Source: JAPULR01 sp965238215 (GTDB lineage: Bacteria; Chloroflexota; Dehalococcoidia; Lucifugimonadales; GCA-2712585). From it: a DNA stretch of 64,000 nt. This document shows, piece after piece, positions 15,843 through 24,750 of this stretch; the stretch's first letter is position 1, and each line of letters starts with the position of its first letter. Where the stretch lies: positions 2,294,001 to 2,358,000 of the forward strand of contig OZ250180.1 in NCBI GenBank assembly GCA_965238215.1, in the 5' to 3' direction. Under the pieces are notes generated by a model. That model saw only the letters and a list, made by a program, of their open reading frames with translations. It was not told the DNA's origin and did not search any database. The translations under genes and the position numbers were made by a program.

Positions 15843-17063
15843 ATGTATGACTTGCTGCTAAAGGGAGGGCGCGTAATAGATGCCTCCCGCGTGATTGACG
15901 AATTGATGGACGTGGCCGTCGAGGGCGGTCGGATTGCGCGAATGGCGCGGGGCATTCCGCCATCGGAGGCGCGGGAGGTCTTGGACGTTTCCGGCAAGAT
16001 TGTAGCCCCAGGGCTTGTGGACGTTCACACTCACGTGTACCACCCCGGGCGTAGCTGGAATCACCCCGACGTAGCCGGCGTTCGCTCCGGCGTCACGACA
16101 ATCGCCGACGCGGGCGGGCCCGGTCCCGCCGACTTCGAGGACTTCTGTCAATACGTCCTTCCCAAAGCCCAAACCACAGTCTACTCTTTCCTAAGCGTCT
16201 TTCGGGAGCGCAGCCTCGGCGCGCCTCCCTCGGAAGATCAGATGGATGTGGATGGCGTGGTGGAGATAGCCCGTAACAACCCGGACCTGGTCAAGGGCGT
16301 CAAGGTCATCGTGGCTCCCAGAACGGTACAGAACCTGGGACTGAAGCACGTGGAAGCCTCCAAGCGGGCCGCCAGGGAAGGAGGCGTCCGGCTTATGATG
16401 CACATAGGGGACATTGGGCCAAGAGGTCAGACGCCGACGCCATCCGACGTTACCGCCGAGGCTTTGGCCATGCTGGACCCGGGCGATCTGGTGACCCACG
16501 TGTTCACGCCCCTCACCGGCGCCGCGCTGGACGAAGATGGGCAGATCCTTTCGGCCCTCGTGGATGCCCAAGACCGGGGCGTGTTCATCGACACTTCCTA
16601 CGGAGATTTTAACTTCGGCTGGGACCGTGCCGACACGGTGCTGGCCCAGGGGCTGCGGCCGGATACCATCGCCACGGACATAGAGATTCACGCCGGCGAC
16701 GGGATGCGCAAGCTTTCGGAGCGCGGTCTACTGGAATACGCGTCCTATTTTCTGGCAATGGGATTTTCCGTTGAAGACGTGGTGCGAATGACCACCGCCA
16801 CCCCCGCCGCCTATCTCGGCATTCAAGACAGGGCAGGTAGCCTCCAGGAGGGACGGACGGCGGACATTTCGGTGCTGGACGTGGTGGAGGGACGGTGGCA
16901 GCTTGCCGACGCTACGGGGAAAAGCCGGGTAGGGACGGAGGCGCTGGTTCCGGTAGTTACGATTAAGGGCGGCCAGGCAATCTATCCCGGCGAGCCGCCC
17001 CATTCCTGGGGCTGGACGCCGCCCATTGCCGCTGAGGTAGCCTCTGCGGGTGACGGTTCTTAA
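15843..17063 (+). CDS. Amidohydrolase/deacetylase family metallohydrolase (dihydroorotase-like)
   Basis: A 406-residue urease-superfamily amidohydrolase. The start (MYDLLLKGGRVIDAS) and the metal-binding VDVHTHVYHPG are typical. Further features are the KGVKVIVAP lysine region, a likely carboxylated-lysine site, MMHIGD and ATDIEIHAGDG. It differs from the amidohydrolase-2 group elsewhere in the window. The closest group by eye is the EF_0837/Atu3266-type deacetylases, acting on N-acyl amino acids or acylated hydroxy acids. GGAGG is placed before the ATG. It is divergent from the Fur-family gene, and the MFS gene follows after 57 bp, so import and hydrolysis may be linked. Confidence 0.78.
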   Translation: MYDLLLKGGRVIDASRVIDELMDVAVEGGRIARMARGIPPSEAREVLDVSGKIVAPGLVDVHTHVYHPGRSWNHPDVAGVRSGVTTIADAGGPGPADFEDFCQYVLPKAQTTVYSFLSVFRERSLGAPPSEDQMDVDGVVEIARNNPDLVKGVKVIVAPRTVQNLGLKHVEASKRAAREGGVRLMMHIGDIGPRGQTPTPSDVTAEALAMLDPGDLVTHVFTPLTGAALDEDGQILSALVDAQDRGVFIDTSYGDFNFGWDRADTVLAQGLRPDTIATDIEIHAGDGMRKLSERGLLEYASYFLAMGFSVEDVVRMTTATPAAYLGIQDRAGSLQEGRTADISVLDVVEGRWQLADATGKSRVGTEALVPVVTIKGGQAIYPGEPPHSWGWTPPIAAEVASAGDGS

Positions 17064-17120
17064 GAAGCTCACCCTAGTCCACGCTCGACTTGATAGCCCG
17101 CGTCCTGCGGTGGCCTCCAG

Positions 17121-18434
17121 ATGAAGATGGGCCTGGGCACAGTGGATAGGCTCGCCCCACGGCGGGTCCTGCTGGTAACTTGCATAGTCGCCACTGTTGG
17201 CATGGGCGACGCTATGATCTATAACGTCCTTCCCTCCAACGTAAGCGCCTTTGGTGTGGCGGTGGGGCTGGTGGGAGTCCTTCTCAGCGCCAACCGGTTC
17301 ATTCGCTTGGCATCCAACCCACTGGCCGCCTACTTGGTGCAACGGTACGGCGCTTCGCGACCTGTGCTGGTGAGTATGATAGTGGCCATGGGCACCACCG
17401 TACTTCTTGGTCTGGCCAAGGGGTTTGCCCTCCTTCTTTTGGCGCGAGTTCTCTGGGGCGTCTGTTTCTCAATACTCCGACTGACCGGCTTCCTGGTGGT
17501 GTTGGAGGAAGGACAGGATGGGAGGAGAGGTCGTATGATGGGAGTTTTCAGCGGAGGAATGAGGATTGGCAGCCTGGTAGGTGTTCTGCTGGGCGGGATC
17601 CTGTTCGACGCACTGGGCCGGTCCACAAGCTTTCTCATCATCGCGGCCATCGGACTCTTGGGCATCCCGGCTTTTCTGGAGTTGATTCGCAGGTCTAGTT
17701 CTGGCATTGTCGCTTCCACGAGCATCCAGGGAGATGCTCCTCAGAGCAGAGAGCCACCGCATCCCAGGAGCCTGGGGCGAAGGTTCTGGGATTTTCTTGC
17801 GCCACCCGTGCCCGATATGGGGAATGGCCATCGCTACAAGTTCCTGGCGGCGAACTTCACTACATTTTCCTTCTACCTGGTTATGAGCGGCATCCTGGTG
17901 GCTACCCTGGGCTTCTATCTGAGGGAGCGGGTGGGAGATGAAGTCACCGTTGCCGGCCTCGTTCTGGGTATAGCTACCCTAAACGGACTACTCTTGGCCT
18001 CTCGCTGGGTCTCCGACGTGACGGCGCCCTACCTGGGTCACCTGGGTGACCGCTATGGCCATGAACGGATACCCGTCATGGCCATACCCATCTGCATAGC
18101 CGCATTGCTCCTGCTGGGGTTCAACACTCCCATCTGGTTGACTTTCATATGGCTGCCACTGGCCTTTCTCGCCGTCACGGCCTCCGTCACCTCGTTGAGC
18201 GCAGTAGTGGGTGGAATGGCTCCGGTCAACCGCAGGCCCCAGGTTATGAGCCGCTTCGCCACCTGGCAGGACATGGGCCACGCCTTGGGACCTCTACTGG
18301 CCTACGCCGCCCTTGACTCAGTGTCCCTCACCGTGGTGTACATCGCTGGCGCCTGCTTTCTGTTGACCGCCCTGGCGACTCATTCAGTTTGCTTCCTTCG
18401 CCAACCTTCGGAACAGCGGGGAGTGAAGGCATGA
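17121..18434 (+). CDS. Major facilitator superfamily transporter
   Basis: A 437-residue protein with about 12 transmembrane helices in two halves separated by a polar loop (about 195-225), the usual MFS plan. Helix 2-3 loop residues LVQRYGASRPVL and the loop after helix 8, YLGHLGDRYGHERIPVM, match the conserved D/RxGRR-type loops. Substrate class cannot be read. It follows the deacetylase-like gene closely and its stop overlaps the start of the trehalose-phosphatase gene (ATGA at 18431-18434), so the three are probably co-transcribed. No strong ribosome site precedes the ATG. Confidence 0.8.
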   Translation: MKMGLGTVDRLAPRRVLLVTCIVATVGMGDAMIYNVLPSNVSAFGVAVGLVGVLLSANRFIRLASNPLAAYLVQRYGASRPVLVSMIVAMGTTVLLGLAKGFALLLLARVLWGVCFSILRLTGFLVVLEEGQDGRRGRMMGVFSGGMRIGSLVGVLLGGILFDALGRSTSFLIIAAIGLLGIPAFLELIRRSSSGIVASTSIQGDAPQSREPPHPRSLGRRFWDFLAPPVPDMGNGHRYKFLAANFTTFSFYLVMSGILVATLGFYLRERVGDEVTVAGLVLGIATLNGLLLASRWVSDVTAPYLGHLGDRYGHERIPVMAIPICIAALLLLGFNTPIWLTFIWLPLAFLAVTASVTSLSAVVGGMAPVNRRPQVMSRFATWQDMGHALGPLLAYAALDSVSLTVVYIAGACFLLTALATHSVCFLRQPSEQRGVKA

Positions 18435-19243
18435 AGGAGTTGCCAACTCCACTGTCATGTGCGCTTGAGGGAATAGGGAAATTCAAGCGTCGGCTGCTGG
18501 GGCGGACCTGCGTAGTTTTTCTCGACTACGACGGCACTCTTACGCCCATCGTATCGCGGCCGGAGCTTGCCCAAATTGCCCCGGAGATGAAGGCCCTCGT
18601 CAGCTCACTGGCCGACCTGTGCAGCGTAGCCATAGTCAGCGGTCGCTCCCGGGCGACCCTCTGGGGTTTTCTTGGGCTGGAGAACGTCATTTACGCCGGC
18701 AGCCACGGAATGGACATCGCCGGCCCGCGGGGCACGTGTCTTCGCCTTGATGTCGGGCGGGAATTCCGGGAAACCCTTGCAGCCGTACATCGTGAGCTTT
18801 CGGCGGCCCTTTCCGACATTCCTGGGGCGCTGGTGGAGCTGAACACCTACGTCCTCGCCGTGCACTATCGCCTCGTCGATCCCGCGCAGGTCCACCTAGT
18901 GGAACGCGTCGTCGACCGGGAATTGCGGGGCTGTTCCAGCCTCAGGAAGACCCGCGGCAAGATGATCTGGGACATTCGTCCCGACATCACCTGGGATAAG
19001 GGCAAGGCCATCTTGTGGATTCGAGAACAGTTGGGATTGCACTCCGACAGTTCCGTAGCGTTCTATCTCGGTGACGACGTTACTGACGAGGACGCATTCT
19101 CCGTCCTGGGCGACCGGGACGTGGGCATTCTGGTGGCGAGCCGTCCGAAGAAGACCGCTGCTCGCTATTCTCTGAAGGACCCTTTTGAGGTAGGGCGGTT
19201 TCTTGAATGCTTAATCGGCATCCTTGACCATCCTGCCGGATAA
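18431..19243 (+). CDS. otsB: Trehalose-6-phosphate phosphatase
   Basis: A 270-residue HAD-family phosphatase that dephosphorylates trehalose-6-phosphate. HAD motif I is FLDYDGTLTPIVSRPE, with the nucleophile and acid aspartates; motif II is VSGRS; motif IV is YLGDDVTDEDAF. ATG 18431 overlaps the stop of the upstream MFS gene by four bases. No trehalose-6-phosphate synthase lies in the window, so the substrate must be made elsewhere; a related sugar phosphate such as glucosylglycerate- or mannosylglycerate-phosphate is an alternative, given manC at 9.5 kb. Confidence 0.85.
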   Translation: MKELPTPLSCALEGIGKFKRRLLGRTCVVFLDYDGTLTPIVSRPELAQIAPEMKALVSSLADLCSVAIVSGRSRATLWGFLGLENVIYAGSHGMDIAGPRGTCLRLDVGREFRETLAAVHRELSAALSDIPGALVELNTYVLAVHYRLVDPAQVHLVERVVDRELRGCSSLRKTRGKMIWDIRPDITWDKGKAILWIREQLGLHSDSSVAFYLGDDVTDEDAFSVLGDRDVGILVASRPKKTAARYSLKDPFEVGRFLECLIGILDHPAG

Positions 19244-19252
19244 CCGCCTAAT

Positions 19253-19281
19253 TTGACAGTTTCCCTCAGTGACCCTATTCT
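19253..19281 (+). promoter_or_regulatory. Predicted promoter for gamma-glutamyltranspeptidase
   Basis: TTGACA (19253-19258), 17-bp spacer, TATTCT (19276-19281). It gives a leader of about 22 bases to ATG 19311 and overlaps the alternative ATG at 19269, which argues for the later start. Confidence 0.6.
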
Positions 19282-19310
19282 CACGCTATCCGACGCAGAG
19301 GAGGCGCACC

Positions 19311-21044
19311 ATGCCGCCCAATGGAATGAACTCCTACAGACCGCCCGCCATGGGCCTCAGCCACGTTATATCCTCGGGGAACTACTACGCTACCCTGGCT
19401 GGCTATCAGATTCTGGAAGAGGGAGGCAACGCCGTCGACGCGGGGGTTGCCGCGGGAATCGCCATTAACGTCACCCAGCCTCACTTCACCAGTTTTGCGG
19501 GCGTGGCTCCCATCCTGGTATATATGGCGGAAACCAACGAGGTGGTTTCAATCAGCGGTTTGGGCCGTTGGCCCAAGGCGGCCACGGCGGACTATTTCAT
19601 CGAGACCTACGGCGAGATTCCCGTGGGTATGGCCCGATGCGTCGTTCCCGCCGCCTGCGACGCCTGGCTTACCGCGCTGGAGCAATTCGGGACCATGACC
19701 TTCGAGCAGGTGGTAGGCCCGTCCGTTCGACTGGCGGAAGAGGGCTTTCCCGTTGCGCCTCGCCTCAGCGCCGCCGCCCACCGTCCCGGAGTGCTGGAGC
19801 GGTGGCCTTACGACGCCCAGATTTTCGCTCCCAACGGCACGCCCATCAAGACCACCCAGCCCTTCGTTCAGAAGGACTTGGCCAACGTGTTCAAGCAGAT
19901 GATAGAGGTGGAAAGGGCCAGCGTCAGCGGTGGGCGCGAAGGTGGACTTCGGGCCGCCCGAGACTTCTTCTACAAGGGAGAAATTGCGGAAAAGATGGTC
20001 GCCTTCTCCCAGCAGGAGGGCGGACTGATGACCATGGAGGACTTTGCGGACTTCTCCGTGGCCGTGGAGAAGCCCGAGACGGGCAGCTACGGCGACTATA
20101 CTCTCTACACCTGCGGGCCGTGGTGCCAGGGGCCGAGCCTCATTGGCGTACTTAACGTAATGGAGGGGTTCGACCTGCAGGCCATGGGCCACAACTCTCC
20201 CGACTACCTTCACACGCTGTTGGAGTCCATCAAACTGGCATTTTCCGACAGGCACTATTTCTACGGCGACCCGGACTTTGTGGACGTTCCGATGGAGGGT
20301 CTGCTCTCCAAGGGTTACGCCGACGCACGACGGGCCGGCATCGACATGGCGCGGGCGTATCCTGAGATGCCGCCCATGGGAGACCCCTGGCCTTACCAGG
20401 GCGCGGCAGCCCGCGGGCCGGCCATGGCGGCACCGGCGGCGAACCCAGGCCCTACGGGGCCGGACACCAGCTACGCCTGCGTTGTCGACAAGTGGGGCAA
20501 CGCCTTCTCAGCCACCCCCAGCGACAGTTTTGGCGCAACGCCAATGGTGCCCGGGCTGGGAATGATAGTCTCCTCCCGCGGCACCCAAACGTGGCTGGAA
20601 GAGGGCCATCCCTCCCGGCTGGAGCCGGGCAAGCGGCCCCGCCTGACGCCCAACCCATCTATGGCTTTCAAGAACGGACGCCTGTTCATGCCCTTCGGCA
20701 CCCCCGGCGGCGATATGCAGGTCCAGGGGATGGCGCAGATGTTCCTGAACATGGTGGAGTTCGGACTTGACCCGCAGCAGGCGGTGGAGGAACCTCGTGC
20801 GGCAAGCTGGAGCCACCCCGATTCCTTCTGGCCCCACAGCTACACGCCGGGGCGGATTGAGCTGGAGGGTCGAATTTCGTCGGAAGCGGCGGCTGACCTT
20901 GAACGGAGAGGCCACAAGGTTGGGTGGCTGTCCGATTGGGGATACCGGGCCGCCGGTCTCTGCGGAGTGCTGGTAAACCAGGAGTTCGGCACCCTCATTG
21001 GCGCCGCCGACCCGCGGGCCGATTCCTACGCCGTGGGAAGATAG
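19311..21044 (+). CDS. ggt: Gamma-glutamyltranspeptidase family protein
   Basis: A 577-residue Ntn-hydrolase precursor. The large-subunit region has EEGGNAVDAGVAAGIAINVTQPHFTSFAG. The cleavage site and nucleophile are at Thr386 in PDTSYACVVDKWGNAFSATPS, where family members have TTHFSVVD; the small subunit ends with LIGAADPRADSYAVGR. Such enzymes transfer or hydrolyse gamma-glutamyl groups of glutathione or other gamma-glutamyl amides. No obvious secretion signal is visible, so a cytoplasmic gamma-glutamyl hydrolase or acylase role is possible. GAGGAGG lies 6 bases before ATG 19311. It has its own promoter and follows otsB. Confidence 0.85.
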   Translation: MPPNGMNSYRPPAMGLSHVISSGNYYATLAGYQILEEGGNAVDAGVAAGIAINVTQPHFTSFAGVAPILVYMAETNEVVSISGLGRWPKAATADYFIETYGEIPVGMARCVVPAACDAWLTALEQFGTMTFEQVVGPSVRLAEEGFPVAPRLSAAAHRPGVLERWPYDAQIFAPNGTPIKTTQPFVQKDLANVFKQMIEVERASVSGGREGGLRAARDFFYKGEIAEKMVAFSQQEGGLMTMEDFADFSVAVEKPETGSYGDYTLYTCGPWCQGPSLIGVLNVMEGFDLQAMGHNSPDYLHTLLESIKLAFSDRHYFYGDPDFVDVPMEGLLSKGYADARRAGIDMARAYPEMPPMGDPWPYQGAAARGPAMAAPAANPGPTGPDTSYACVVDKWGNAFSATPSDSFGATPMVPGLGMIVSSRGTQTWLEEGHPSRLEPGKRPRLTPNPSMAFKNGRLFMPFGTPGGDMQVQGMAQMFLNMVEFGLDPQQAVEEPRAASWSHPDSFWPHSYTPGRIELEGRISSEAAADLERRGHKVGWLSDWGYRAAGLCGVLVNQEFGTLIGAADPRADSYAVGR

Positions 21045-21128
21045 ACGGCAGTCAACCTGACGTTTACCAAGTTAGGCTCGCGCTCGCGCTAAGGGCCAGC
21101 TAGCGCCTCAGAAAGAGAGAGGGCGAGG

Positions 21129-23048
21129 CTACTTCCGCACCAGCCGGCCGTTCTTGACGGAGACCGGCATCCGCCCTCGAAGTGCCCCGGCGGCGAAGAC
21201 GATTAGCTCTTCGGCGCACTCCGAGCAATAGCCGTAGTCGTCCATCAACCGCCGGCTGATGGTCTCCCGGTGGTGCTGTTGCTTCTTGTTGTTCCGCAGC
21301 ATAACCGAGACGTCCTTCAAGCTGGGCAGCAGCAACTTCTCCAGGGCCGCGGCGAGGAGCGGAATGTCCTGGTAGGAGGTCAGTAAGCTCCTCGCTGCAA
21401 AACTCCGGTGGACTTGAAGGACTTCCCGGCGAAAGTCCTCACGGCGGGAGTCGGGTACGCTGATGGCTCGTTCCAACGGGCGCAGGGCCCGATCGTCCTG
21501 TCGGGTCTTGTGGGGGTCACCGTCCCCCTCCTCCGAAAGCAGGTCCTCTAATCGCCTCAGATAGGATTCAGCTTCCAGTTGGGCCCGCTCCTCGAACCGG
21601 TCTGTGGCGGCCTGCTGCATCTGGCGCAGCGCCAACTCCTTGTAACTCTCTATGGCTTCGGGCAGCAGCGCGGGCAGCCGCTCCATGTCATCCTTCGCGA
21701 CGCCGGCCCGTTCCTCGAATCCCTCCACGAGGTTCTCCAGCGCCGCTACCGGCCCCAGGCAGGTGGGGCCTCGCGAGATGGCGTCGGCCAGCCGGTTGAT
21801 GATGAACCGGGGCGAGAGGCCGAACATCCCCTCGTTTGAGTCATCCTCTTCCTCGAGAGCATCCTGACGGCCCCGGGCGAAGTTGGGGAAGGCCCGGCCG
21901 TCGAACATCTCCATCCGCTTCCGTCGATAGTCCCGTCCGGCTCTCTTCGGCAGATCCAGCCTGGAGAGCACAGCCAGGGATGCAACCACGGGGAGGGTCA
22001 TGGGTGACACGTGGACCTGTGAGAAGGGGGCATCGGACAGGAGCTTTTGGTAGATCTTCACCTCTTCGGACCGCTCCAGGGTGTAGGGCGCCTTGAGCAA
22101 GATCAGCCTGTCCAGCAGCGCTTCCGACTCTTTGTTGGACACGAAATTGATATATTCCGCCTCGTTGCTGTGGGCAATGATGGTCTCGTCGGCGTAGACG
22201 GAACCGAAGCTGCCCAGCTTGATGAGCTGCTCCTGGGTTACTCCCAACACCACCGTTAGAAACCGGTCGTCGGAGCGGAAAATCTGGATGAACTCCATGA
22301 TGCCCCGATTGGCCGCCTGCAGTTCGCCGTCCATTCGGAAGGCCCGTCCCGCGCCCTCCAGCCGGTCATCCGCCAGCCTGTCGAGGTTGACGCTTCCAAT
22401 GAGGCGGTCCAGGTTCTGGCCCTGGGGGCTGGTGGCGACAAAGGAGCCTATTCCCACGCCTTCGGATTCTCCGAAGACCACCCGCCGGACCTTCACGGCG
22501 GCGATATCGCCGTTATAGACGTTGCGAAGGGTGTCCCGGCACCGGGGGCAGAGGTCGCCCTCCACGTGCAGTCCGTAAGCCTCTTTGAGTTCGGCCCGTC
22601 GATGTTCGGGCACCAGGTGCATCGGCTCCTCCTGCATGGGACAGCCTGCAATTGCGAAGAGCGCGCCCTCGTCGGTGCGGGAGTACCGTTCCAGCCCTCG
22701 TTTCAGGGCGTTGACCAGGCTGGACTTGCCGCTGCCCGGCGGGCCCATGAGCAGCAGGATGCGCCGTCGCCCCTCCGGTATCTGGGAAGCGGCGCGGAAG
22801 ATCTGGGTAAGCCTTTGGATAGTCTTCCGCGCGCCGAAAAGGTTGTCGAAGATAGGATAGTTGACGGTCTCCCCGTCGGAAGAACCCGCTCCCGCCCATT
22901 GCAGCATGTCATATATTCGAATGTGGGAGAGGCGGGCCAGGGAAGGGTTGGCGATGGTCATTTCGAGGTACTCGCGGAAGGTCCCTTCCCATGAAAGAGC
23001 TTCCGATTCCTCTCGTATTTCGTCGAGGAATTCGTTAATCTGCGTCAT
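21129..23048 (-). CDS. prkA: PrkA-type serine protein kinase / AAA ATPase
   Basis: A 639-residue protein typical of PrkA. An N-terminal AAA domain has the P-loop MGPPGSGKSS (residues 101-110) and a zinc-like CPRC segment in an insertion. A sensor/arginine-finger region follows (about 250-340), then a helical C-terminal half ending with the PrkA-type region SRRLMDDYGYCSECAEEL. PrkA proteins act in stress and stationary-phase control in other bacteria. The usual partners YeaH and SpoVR are not in the window, so it stands alone here. GAGGAGG precedes the ATG. Family identity is secure; substrates are unknown. Confidence 0.88.
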   Translation of the reverse strand: MTQINEFLDEIREESEALSWEGTFREYLEMTIANPSLARLSHIRIYDMLQWAGAGSSDGETVNYPIFDNLFGARKTIQRLTQIFRAASQIPEGRRRILLLMGPPGSGKSSLVNALKRGLERYSRTDEGALFAIAGCPMQEEPMHLVPEHRRAELKEAYGLHVEGDLCPRCRDTLRNVYNGDIAAVKVRRVVFGESEGVGIGSFVATSPQGQNLDRLIGSVNLDRLADDRLEGAGRAFRMDGELQAANRGIMEFIQIFRSDDRFLTVVLGVTQEQLIKLGSFGSVYADETIIAHSNEAEYINFVSNKESEALLDRLILLKAPYTLERSEEVKIYQKLLSDAPFSQVHVSPMTLPVVASLAVLSRLDLPKRAGRDYRRKRMEMFDGRAFPNFARGRQDALEEEDDSNEGMFGLSPRFIINRLADAISRGPTCLGPVAALENLVEGFEERAGVAKDDMERLPALLPEAIESYKELALRQMQQAATDRFEERAQLEAESYLRRLEDLLSEEGDGDPHKTRQDDRALRPLERAISVPDSRREDFRREVLQVHRSFAARSLLTSYQDIPLLAAALEKLLLPSLKDVSVMLRNNKKQQHHRETISRRLMDDYGYCSECAEELIVFAAGALRGRMPVSVKNGRLVRK

Positions 23049-23104
23049 TGCCCAACCTCCTCATCGAACTGCTAGTCATTTCATCATAACCCGACGGGGC
23101 GGAT

Positions 23105-23698
23105 TCATGCCAGATGCAGCGTCCGGATAAGCCGGACCACCGCGGTGGGAAGGGGTTCCAGCCAGCGCAAAAGCTGAGCGGACCCCCACGCGATTATGAC
23201 GCCTATGACTGCGCCTGCGGCCACGTCGGTGACATAGAAGACGCCGGCGAAGACTCGGGACAAGCTCCAGATAGTGGCAAGGGCTATGAGCGCCAAGCCA
23301 AGGCCGCGCTGCAGCTGCAGGACGCTGAAGGCCAGGGCGAAGGAGAGGGCCGCCGGGTTGGAGGGGAAGGAAGAGTCCGTGGGCCGGTAGAAGAGCAAGT
23401 TTAGCTCCACCTCAGTGAAGGGCCGGGGGCGGAAATACACTTCGTTCAGTACCAGAACGGCCAGGTTGGCGAAGGCCATTGCGAGGATGGCCGCTATCAC
23501 GGTCTTCTTGGCAAGCAGGCCAGAGGATGCCGGTTCGTCGGTGGAGAACCAGAGCCACATCAGACCCAAAATCAGCATCACGGGAATCAGGTAGTCGCTA
23601 ACCAGCACCTCGCCGATGGCGTCCATCCAGTCGTGCTGCCCGACGAGCCGGTTCATCCAGGTTACTATTTCCAGGTCGAGATTCTTCAGTCCTTCCAC
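23105..23698 (-). CDS. PAP2-family membrane protein lacking catalytic histidines
   Basis: A 197-residue protein with about five membrane helices and the PAP2 phosphatase layout. Motif 1 (FRPRP, residues 89-93) is kept. Motif 2 reads PSNPA (112-116), where PSGH is expected, and motif 3 reads SRVFAGVFYVTD (147-158), with Phe154 in place of the nucleophilic histidine. Asp158 is kept. Both histidines essential in the family are thus missing, so it is probably not an active phosphatase. It overlaps the preceding membrane gene by 13 bp and lies downstream of plsY, suggesting a lipid-related operon. Confidence 0.72.
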   Translation of the reverse strand: MEGLKNLDLEIVTWMNRLVGQHDWMDAIGEVLVSDYLIPVMLILGLMWLWFSTDEPASSGLLAKKTVIAAILAMAFANLAVLVLNEVYFRPRPFTEVELNLLFYRPTDSSFPSNPAALSFALAFSVLQLQRGLGLALIALATIWSLSRVFAGVFYVTDVAAGAVIGVIIAWGSAQLLRWLEPLPTAVVRLIRTLHLA

Positions 23699-24090
23699 AA
23701 CCTACCCATAGTGCGTCGCAGTGCAATGAAGTAGCTCATTTGCCGGAGGGCTTGAAGGCCCGTCCCTTTTGGGTCCTCGCCTCTGCCGAATCCGGCGTTC
23801 AACAGTGAGGTCGCAGCAAGGGTGAACAGCACCGCGCCAACTGCCGCCGCAACGGAGAACATGGCCTGTTGATTTCCGTCCAAGCCGCCGCCCGTGTCAG
23901 GAAGATTTCTAGGCTCGCTGACGAAGAACCATACGAACGATCCGGCTACCAGGACCAGGGCCGCGACAAAGTTTAGAAGGGGAATCCTGATGAAGTAGAG
24001 ACCCTTAAGCCTGTTCTTCAAAGCCGCTAACTGCACCACTCCCAGGGACGCAAGGAAGATGAAAAGCACGTAATCGGCGGCGAATGACAC
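23686..24090 (-). CDS. Four-helix membrane protein, hypothetical
   Basis: A 134-residue protein with about three or four hydrophobic helices; a Gly/Asp-rich loop (LPDTGGGLDGNQQ) separates the second and third, and the C-terminal quarter is basic (ALRRTMGRLWKD). It is immediately downstream of plsY and overlaps the PAP2-like gene, so the three form a tight unit. I do not recognise the family. A lipid- or envelope-associated role is suggested only by context. Confidence 0.55.
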   Translation of the reverse strand: MSFAADYVLFIFLASLGVVQLAALKNRLKGLYFIRIPLLNFVAALVLVAGSFVWFFVSEPRNLPDTGGGLDGNQQAMFSVAAAVGAVLFTLAATSLLNAGFGRGEDPKGTGLQALRQMSYFIALRRTMGRLWKD

Positions 24091-24717
24091 TCACTGACTC
24101 TCCGGCGTCGGTATTCCGGCGCACTGCTCGGGCTGCTCTTGGGGCTTGTCGATTTTGCGCTGGCTGGCAAAGTGGGCTATGGCCACCACTAGGGGGAGAA
24201 GGATGACGTAGCCGAGGAAGGCAACGCCCGCGCCCGTTAGCCAGGTTACCAGAGGCATAGCGAGGAAGAAGAAAGTTAGGGTCACCGTGGCCCGCTTGGA
24301 AAGGGCCAGAATCAGCAATGCGCCCAAAGATAGGGGAATTCCCGGCAACGGCAAGAGGCCCATGAAAACACCCAGAGTAGTGGCTGCTCCTCTTCCTCCC
24401 CGGAACTGGTGGAAGAAGGGCCAGTTGTGCCCCATAACGGCGGCCAGCCCGGCGGTCATCTGCAACGCCGTATCTCCGCCGGCGAATTTTGCCAGCAGGA
24501 TCGCTGCGGCGCCTTTGGCGATGTCCACCGTGCCAACGGTCAGCCCGGCCGGGGGCCCAAGGTTTCTATAGACGTTGGCTGCGCCGGCGTTCCTGTCTCC
24601 CAGGGTTCGGATGTCCTCCCGCTTTAGCCAGCGGGCGACCAAGCTCGCCGTGGGCAAGGAGCCGATGAGGTATGCCGCGACCACTAAGCCTAACCAACTG
24701 ATGCTCTCCCAAGCCAA
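24091..24717 (-). CDS. plsY: Acyl-phosphate:glycerol-3-phosphate acyltransferase
   Basis: A 208-residue integral membrane enzyme making lysophosphatidic acid, the first step of phospholipid synthesis with PlsX. It has the PlsY signatures: GSLPTASLVARWLKREDIR, with the basic residue for phosphate binding; RNAGAANVYRNLG; and GHNWPFFHQFRGGRGAATTLG. About six hydrophobic segments are present. It starts at TTG 24717 just downstream of ilvE on the same strand, with the two membrane genes following directly. Identity is strong. Confidence 0.9.
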   Translation of the reverse strand: MAWESISWLGLVVAAYLIGSLPTASLVARWLKREDIRTLGDRNAGAANVYRNLGPPAGLTVGTVDIAKGAAAILLAKFAGGDTALQMTAGLAAVMGHNWPFFHQFRGGRGAATTLGVFMGLLPLPGIPLSLGALLILALSKRATVTLTFFFLAMPLVTWLTGAGVAFLGYVILLPLVVAIAHFASQRKIDKPQEQPEQCAGIPTPESQ

Positions 24718-24750
24718 GACTTATATATCCGTCACGGTGTTTCTTGGTCT

